Positions 57,685 to 64,000 of a stretch of DNA of 64,000 bases are shown piece by piece. Each line of letters starts with the position of its first letter. Positions within the stretch are counted from its first letter, which is position 1. Location of the stretch: contig NC_054746.1 of NCBI RefSeq assembly GCF_018143015.1, positions 31,275,129-31,339,128 of the forward strand, given 5' to 3'. The stretch comes from Lytechinus variegatus (Eukaryota > Echinodermata > Echinoidea > Temnopleuroida > Toxopneustidae). Below the pieces are notes generated by a model. The model had not been told where the DNA came from. It was given only the letters and a program-made list of their open reading frames with translations, and did not search any database. Position numbers and translations under genes: made by a program.

Positions 57685-58145
57685 AAAATGGGCAGTGGTT
57701 GGTCTTCCAGCTCAGTTGGCTACCATTTTTCAAATGGCAAAGGAAACACCACCAAGATACAAGGTTGCTTCTGTAAAAGCTGCAGACATCCAAGACTGGA
57801 AGACATACAGCCAAAAGAAGGGATCCTTCGAGTGCGGATAATGGCACATCCGTAGACTGGACTAAGTTCTAAGCCATTAAAGTCATGAAAATGGTTAAAG
57901 ACAGCACCTTCTTCAAAACCACCCATACAATGGACGCCTTTTGTCATATCAGACTTCTGGGAACAAGACGAGGCTCAAATGGACTAGTAGAAGATCTAAC
58001 GCTAGGAGGTGCATACGAGTCCAGGCTTCCTGAGCTGTCTCAGGGAAAATAAGGACTTCATGGCACTTTGCTCCGGGATTACCCCTGTAATTGCACATCC
58101 AGACTACAAGAAATTCTACAACAAGCTACCACATCAGAAATAGAT
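57685..58145 (+). pseudogene. decayed fragment of an unnamed conserved ORF family, part 1
   Basis: Reads AVVGLPAQLATIFQMAKETP then PRYKVASVKAADIQDWKTYS, later FKTTHTMDAFCHIRLLGTRR and PVIAHPDYKKFYNKL. The order LP-x-Q-x-x-x-I-F, D-I-Q-D-W, T-F-x-T ... R, and a terminal FY-x-x-L resembles a segment of large unnamed proteins that are multi-copy in echinoderms, cnidarians and molluscs (recollection). It is broken in several places and has no start. It directly follows the Gypsy fragment but is not part of it. Confidence 0.4.
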
Positions 58146-58529
58146 CATATTCAGTTGTACTTGGACCTGTAGAGGTGGTAAAATATTATACTTGAAAACT
58201 TTATACAGAGAGAGTCTTTATGGTAATTTCTAGGATTGAAATTTGGTGACCTTTTGGCTCTTTGTAATTCAGGGACTAAACTTGGAGGTGGGGGGGAGAT
58301 TGGCACCATTTGAGCCAAGACCTTTGCAGTATTTTCGTTAACTCTGTTAAACAAAGTAATTCGAAATCTATTCAAAGTGATGTGTTTCAGATTAAAAAAT
58401 AGTGAAAGAAATATATTTAAAAGTAAATCGCCTCTTAGCAAAGGCAAAAAGAGGAATATGTATTGTTGGCTATAGTGTCACAGTATTATTCTGTTACATA
58501 GAGTTTGAATGATACATTACCCTACATTA

Positions 58530-58775
58530 CAGAACCATGAAGTTCTAATTACAGAGTTTTTAGGAGGAAAACCAAGTGTGTATCCTCCAGGTGGATCAAT
58601 ATTAGAATCATCTGGCATTCAAGGAGGTGCTGACGACAGCGCAAGAAGCATAGATCTAGATGACCAAGATCAAGATCTAGAGTTGGGCATCTACATTACA
58701 AGAGCCGGACAGTGACAAAAATTGCAGCTATACACATGATGTAGATGACCATCTTGGTGTAGGACAAGAACTCCA
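58530..58775 (+). pseudogene. possible exon remnants, acidic
   Basis: NHEVLITEFLGGKPSVYPPG leads into an acidic stretch with SIDLDDQDQD, then in another frame QEPDSDKNCSYTHDVDDHLG before a GTAAGTTA donor-like site near 58779. Protein-like composition, but no acceptor I trust and no family recognised. Probably part of the same decayed ORF region. Confidence 0.3.
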
Positions 58776-59192
58776 TGGTAAGTTACATTTGGAAAGAATT
58801 CCTTTTGCGACAGCCACCCTAACCCTAATCCTTTAGAAGATCAATGCTGTTTGTGCCAACAAAATAACAATGTATCTAGACCATCGAGTGGTGCGTGAAA
58901 TTTGCACAGGCACAGTGCCCCTACCTTGCAAAATCATTTGTAATTTGAATGATTGTGTCATGGGACTGTTTAAAGAAATAAATGATGGCCATGGCATGGT
59001 TATTTCTAAGAAATTTCAGCTTTGCTCAAATTTTGATGGGAGTCAATAGCAAATGTTTTAGAATGCAAGGAACAAGGATTTTTGTTAAATCTGGGCACTG
59101 GAGTTAGTTTACCCAGCTTACAGCCTTGCTACATAAATCTGCAATATTGCATGAGCTTTAACATGCAATGCTATGGATGTGGATTTTCCACA

Positions 59193-59460
59193 GTCCTCTA
59201 CATTTTTAGCTTTCAGGGCTCTTTTGATAATTTCAGGCATTAAATCACCCCCAGCCCCTATGGATCATAAAGAAATTCATATTACCATAAACCCAGAATT
59301 GGTTACAATGTCTGGCAAGCTAGTTTTTAATGAAGATCAAGAAGCTTATTTGAAATGTACAATGGCCTTTGCCAAAAGAAGTTAGACAGCTGGCAATGAA
59401 TTTGCTGAAGCAAACACCCTGAAATTTCCATCGCTTGGACAGAAGAGATGGTGGGTGAGG
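59193..59460 (+). pseudogene. decayed fragment of the unnamed ORF family, part 2
   Basis: After a TTTGATAATTTCAG acceptor-like site the frame reads IKSPPAPMDHKEIHITINPE, then LVTMSGKLVFNEDQEAYLKC and AFAKRS. A following piece reads AGNEFAEANTLKFPSLGQKR. Compatible with an N-proximal region of the ORF family seen at 59560, and broken. Confidence 0.35.
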
Positions 59461-59549
59461 AGTGGTTTTCCACATTCTTGAAACTCCTCTAATGAGCCAG
59501 AAGTTAATAATCCTGTACATGTAAGTGTAGAAGATGAAAGAAAGTTGTT

Positions 59550-59940
59550 ATATGTCAGGATGTTATGTACATGTCTTGTAAAGGTAATAACATTCTTCCC
59601 AAACATTCTTCTCTTACCATGACAGTCAGACACATGACCGGGTCAGCGAGGCTGATTGGCCTCCTCAACTCCTATGGACATTGTAGCAGTCATTCTGTGG
59701 TGCTAGAACATGACACTGCACTTGCTGAGCAACAGTTTAATAGAGGTGAAGATGCTCTTCCTGATGGTGTACAGCCATGCCTAACAACATTGGTGTGGGA
59801 TAACAACGACTTTTCAGAAGAGACTACATGTATCTCTGGTAAAGGCACAACTCTCATCACCAATGGGCATTCTCATTCAGCACCAAAAGAATGTTCCTGT
59901 TCCCAGATCTAGATTTATATTACAAGGCCTAACATTAGTT
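59550..59940 (+). pseudogene. decayed fragment of the unnamed ORF family, part 3 (WDN/SGKGTT block)
   Basis: Reads MTVRHMTGSARLIGLLNSYG, then HCSSHSVVLEHDTALAEQQF, then LVWDNNDFSEET and SGKGTTLITNG, with PDLDLYYK after it in another frame. The signatures GHxSSxxxVxxxDTxLA and WDNxDFxEETxSGKGTTHxTNG are hallmarks I know from a large uncharacterised, multi-copy protein family of marine invertebrates and fish; no function or formal name is known to me. The copy is broken. Basic Lys/Arg-rich sequence at 60130-60240 may be its tail. Confidence 0.6.
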
Positions 59941-60299
59941 TCTAGGCCCAATCGATACCTAGTTGCATGTAAACTATAAATGTGGGAGTCTGCTCTGAAT
60001 AGCACATTTTACACATGTGATTTAATACAACAAAAAAATGTTATGCTCATGTGCATTACGATAAACGTTTTGGATGCGCAAGTAAACTGGATTGGAAATG
60101 TGCTTACTGTGATTGTTCCTTGCCACAGCAAAAGTCAAACAGGAAAAAGGTAAGGTGGGGAAGGAGAAAATGTAGAATATCACCAACTCTACACTCAAGA
60201 AAAAAAAGAAAAAAAAATGATGAATCGCAGAAGTCTCACATGCCTGATACAAGGAAAATATTCTACATCAAATTTCTTCTGGATTAAATTGCAAAGTGG

Positions 60300-61560
60300 A
60301 AAGGTCACAGTTGCCATTCAATGGTTAGTTTTACGCACAGCACAGAGTCGGCAAGTGTACCTCCTCTCTCATTAGGAAGACAAACCAGTAGATCATGGAT
60401 CATATTGCATATAGTGAGTAATACTGCACACAAAGGCATACCATTGGATTGGCACAAGTGCACCTGTTTTACATGGCATGCGGAATGGGGAATCAAACCC
60501 ATAGAAAATAATAAGAGAAGCAGAATGGCGAAAGATTTGGGTGGAAATCTGGCAAATTATGAGAGAGTTTTGACCGTTTTTTAGACTGTAAATGTTAATC
60601 ACTACACCTGTAGATATTTCAAATTAGCAACATAACATATATACAGGTAGGGCCATTGTAATGGAGGATACAGACTTCTCTTTGAATTGCTCAAGTATAC
60701 AAATTTACCCTTTTTTCTCAAGATTTTATCTTTCCACTTATGGTTGTAATGGTTTACTGCCTTGAGGGAAAACCACTACAGTAATTCATATCAAAATGAA
60801 TTAAAAGAAGAGTTGCACTAGCCACTTGTTACAGTCTACTCACCAAATTGTCAATTTGAGATGTTTGAGATCTTGTTTCCCAAACAGCACTAATCTCATT
60901 CCTTGGAACAATTTCTTTTAAACTTCCACCATAATATTATTTTTTTTTAATTATTCTCCTTTTCTCACACCATCATTTCATTACAAAGGTTTGATTCCCT
61001 TGTAAATTCCCAGCATTCTTACATTATGTAGCAACAAATTTGTTGAATATTTTTGGGGATATGAATCTGATATTGCAAGACAGATGTATTCACAAGACCT
61101 CTTCACTTATTGTAAAATATTGTTCTTTTGAATGGTCGGTCATTCATGCTCAAATTCTATCAAAGCTATTTTCATCAGTTCTAGCAGATCAAACTGCTAT
61201 GTTTGACAGCAGCTCAACATTTAAAAATCTTGACTTGCAAACTTTACTACTAATTCATTATTTTACAATGTTTTTGTAGTTTAGTCAAAAGTTTATGCAT
61301 TTTGACATGTATCTCTTTTCAGTGAAAACACAAAATTCAGTAATTAGTATGTGCATCACTCACAGAGATTTTTTCTTTCTTGACAGTACAAGATACAGAA
61401 AGCCAATACTATGCAAAGTGATCATTACTTGTAAAGATGCTAAGAAACAGATCCACGCACATCATCATTCATTGGCATTTCTTAAACTGGTATCCATTCT
61501 TTTAGTAGCTTTCAATTAATCTGTATGGTCAAGTGAAAGCATTGAAAAGGGAAATAATTC
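60300..61560. other. no gene recognised
   Basis: Short frames on both strands without splice support. A TTTTTTCTTTCTTGACAG acceptor-like string at 61370-61387 is followed by a frame that closes quickly. Nothing further can be supported. Confidence 0.4.
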
Positions 61561-61616
61561 CTCATTTTATTTTTATTACACTGAAGAAAACAATTTAGAA
61601 GAAAAAACTCCATCCA

Positions 61617-61855
61617 TCATCTGCACAACTCATAATAGAAAATAATACCTATGCTGGTTATCAAAGGAATCCAGGACTGCTGGTGAATGTTAACCCCTCT
61701 ACTTTCATTGCATCTGTCCTCTGGGCAGCATTCTACACACCCCCATCCCGCTCTGGACTTGTCACAGAAGTAGTACTTGGACAACTGTTCAATAGCTGCA
61801 TTGCATCCTTGCACAGAGGCACAAGATTTATCTATCCCCAACTTTCCTCGCTCTC
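61617..61855 (-). CDS. Ly6/uPAR-type (three-finger) GPI-anchored protein, last exon
   Basis: On the minus strand a pyrimidine-rich acceptor ending TTTGTGAAG precedes a 239-bp exon, phase 1 in, to a stop at 61617. It reads ERGKLGIDKSCASVQGCNAA, then YYFCDKSRAGWGCVECCPED, RCNESRG and a C-terminal hydrophobic tail (WIPLITSIGIIFYYEL). The C-x5-C ... C-x7-WGC-x2-CC-x2-D-x-CN ending is the signature of the Ly6/uPAR domain. The hydrophobic tail suggests a cleaved GPI-anchor signal, placing the protein on the cell surface. Two AATAAA hexamers on the minus strand lie 40-50 bp past the stop (61566-61577). Upstream exons with the signal peptide and first cysteines should lie to the right and were not identified. 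Confidence 0.72.
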
Positions 61856-62199
61856 CTTCACAAACAAATGAAAATAAAGAATGGGATAAAAACTTGAATA
61901 ATAAAGGGCAGGTGAATCTCATTATAGCAAAATCCTGAATTTGAAGGTGTACATACATGCACATATGTGACCAATCATGATCAATACAAATTTTGTGTAA
62001 AAAGGTTTGTAAAGGGTTGTTAACAATACAAGGGATAGAGCTACATGCACGGTGTCTGCCAAGCCCACGATCAATTGGGCAAAACAAATTTTCAGAGGAT
62101 TTCTGTTTCGAATAATAAAATATGAATTTTGGAATTTTAGATTTAAAGGAATGTTTATCAACATATAATTTTGGAGGGGAAAAGAGTTGTGCATTTTTT

Positions 62200-62480
62200 C
62201 AATTCAATTCAATCATGGTTTATTTTGTATAAAATCAATACATGTTACACAGCCAGAAGGCTGAAATTAGCATGCTGACAATAAAATGTTCACAAGTCAT
62301 AAATGGGTAAAAGCAACGATTACAATTTAAAGAGGTACATGTAAGGATTTGTGATGTACAAAGATAATAAATAATTTTCAAAGAGCAAGTCTACATGAAA
62401 ATTCATTAAATACGATAAAATAGAATGAAGAAAAAACTGTGAAAATACAATATTAAAAAGGGAAGAATATTAGACAATTA
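62200..62480 (-). repeat. 3' end of a non-LTR retroposon (LINE or SINE tail)
   Basis: In the minus orientation the sequence reads CAGCCTTCTGGCTGTGTAAC, ATGTATTGATTTTATACA, then AATAAACCATG and the short tandem tail (ATTGA)n. A pyrimidine-rich GGCTGTGTAA 3' UTR with AATAAA and an ATTGA microsatellite tail is typical of CR1/L2-like non-LTR elements and SINEs that borrow their tails. No reverse transcriptase is seen upstream. It could alternatively be a gene's 3' UTR. Confidence 0.5.
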
Positions 62481-63779
62481 AAAATTCAAATATTAATTGG
62501 ATTGAAATGGAGACTAAAACAATGGCAAAACTTTGAGTTAATTTAAAGGCTATGAAAGTAAAAATTATTCAGAATTTAGTACAAATTGCTCAAATACTTA
62601 GTGCGGTCAAAAAAGGTTGCTGTTTAAAAAGTCACATAAAATCAGCTATTCGCAGAGAGCTTTCAGAGGGGCAACCGTTCATCATGTGCTCCACAATTAC
62701 AATATTGTATTTATAAACTTACAATCAATACTTTGAAAAGAGGGTAGGTTTTTAGCTTCAATCTAGTTTATAATTGTTTTGTTTGACTTAGTGAATGTGA
62801 ACTTGAAAACTAAAAAAAATAATAAAATGAGGGTGGCTTAGTGGAAAATGTAGTTTGCAAGTGATAACAGGGGTATGGCTGTCTTGAAAATAAAATACCA
62901 TTAGATATAAGGGACAAATTCCCACTATGAGATGATCATGGTCACATCTTTGAAAATTGAGTGATAATACCCTGTTCTAATAGTTAAAACAGAAATGGAA
63001 TTTACAAAAACAATATAAAATATACTTCCATCACCCTTGTGGAAAAGTATTGTGGGTAAACAGAAAATAAATTCACACAGGACTCACTTGACACAATAAT
63101 CTTCATTCAAGTAAGGAGTTTTCAAAAGTGATTGATCAAGTCCCATCTAATTATTCACAATACATATCATGGATAACTTACATTACACTATACAGTGCAT
63201 CCAACAAAAAACGAATTCGAGATTTATCATGCCTTAATCACAAATACAATAGATAAATGACCTATCATCGTAAAGCCTGGGGAAGAGCTGCCAAGTTGTA
63301 TTTTGCATTTTCAGTATTCTTATCCCCCAAAATCAGTAGTTTGACAAAAAAATCCGTATTTTTACCATGAGATAAATATGCATGCATAATGGCAAAGTTC
63401 GATCACTTCATACATTATTTTGCGCCCCACACAGTTGCACACGAGACCGAAAGCTTCAGTCTAGATTTTGGTTGTTCCGCTGAACTGTGTTGGCTGACTC
63501 ACCCATACATAGACTGAAGAATTTGGAGGCCCGTACGTACAGACAACGTATTAGCAGTAACGTTAGATCTAACATTCGACGGAAACCTGTTTTTTTTTCG
63601 ATCGTTTTTTGCAAATAAAATCATAAAATATCACATTATGAAAAAGAAATTGCATCCATATTTACGGAAAAATGTATGAAATTCAGAAATATCGTACCTT
63701 AGACCGCAGTTACGGCTAATTCGTTTCAAATTATGATCGAAACATCGTCATCTTCGATCCTTCCGTCGGTCAACGTAAG

Positions 63780-63802
63780 TTGCCATCTTGGATGACGTCA
63801 TC
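63780..63802. promoter_or_regulatory. YY1-type and CRE motifs, candidate promoter
   Basis: GCCATCTTGG (63782-63791), a YY1-type core, is followed directly by TGACGTCA (63793-63800), a perfect CRE palindrome. Such adjacency is typical of TATA-less metazoan promoters. The surrounding 63.5-63.9 kb is richer in CpG than its neighbours. It could serve the Ly6-type gene (minus strand) or a gene beyond the right edge. No transcript start is proven. Confidence 0.4.
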
Positions 63803-63970
63803 ATCCTTACAGACGTATTTACCAGTCGCAAAATATCGCGATTTGAGCCGCTGCTTTGCGCTTGTAAACGTAAACTACATGCGTGCGCTCGGAACTTGTC
63901 ACCCGCATTGATTCGCCAGGATATCGAAAATTCTAATCGGAAAGCCTTGATGAAAGCATAACTCATTGAA

Positions 63971-63988
63971 CGTAGAGGGCAGCAACAC
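63971..63988. repeat. CGTAGAGGGCAGCAACAC motif, orphan end
   Basis: Exact 18-bp match to 7982-7999, and in inverse to 8669-8686 and 14582-14599. It is probably the terminus of a DNA element that extends beyond the window. Confidence 0.6.
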
Positions 63989-64000
63989 ATGGAATACCTT

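Overview
This is an AT-rich, intron-rich animal genome window dominated by small DNA transposons. The mixture points to an echinoderm, most likely a sea urchin: tandem arrays of TGACCTTTGACCT units, long inverted arrays of a TTCGGAATTACGAA-type repeat, dispersed GCGAGCGCGAAGCGCGAGC motifs, abundant palindromic MITEs, and lineage-type proteins. The organism call rests on repeat style and general knowledge, not on a database match. I saw no tRNA, rRNA or CRISPR array, and no bacterial-style genes.

Layout. (1) 1-18.2 kb, minus strand: the 5' half of an AVEN orthologue (apoptosis and checkpoint regulator). There are four phase-compatible exons (18113-17907, 4698-4569, 755-682, 197-93), and the 3' end lies beyond the left edge. 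The proposed first intron (13.2 kb) is filled with nested DNA elements. One is a 7.6-kb element with an exact 8-bp target duplication; inside it sits a second one (3.1 kb) with its own 8-bp duplication. (2) 18.4-26 kb: repeats only. (3) 26.9-33.7 kb, minus strand: a complete three-exon rhodopsin-class GPCR of 390 residues, atypical in lacking the extracellular disulfide cysteines. (4) 34-39.6 kb: palindromes, microsatellites and unexplained AT-rich DNA. (5) 40.1-54.2 kb, plus strand: exons of an unnamed multi-domain gene, all splice-phase compatible. It has an OTU-protease-like C-terminal exon, a W-rich/acidic exon, a tandemly duplicated mini-exon, a Cys/His metal-binding-like exon, a large exon with about sixteen 51-bp (17-residue) repeats, and several further exons. 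A few frame problems make its coding status uncertain. (6) 55.4-60.3 kb: partial duplications of the OTU-gene exons, a fossil Ty3/Gypsy fragment, and decayed pieces of a conserved but unnamed ORF family. (7) 61.6-61.9 kb, minus strand: the last exon of a Ly6/uPAR-type GPI-anchored protein. The right edge holds a promoter-like YY1+CRE pair.

There is no operon-like cooperation between the genes. The main stories are (a) the transposon stratigraphy inside the AVEN intron, (b) transposon-borne arrays of nuclear-receptor-type DR1 sites, and (c) the OTU/17-residue-repeat gene with its scattered duplicates.
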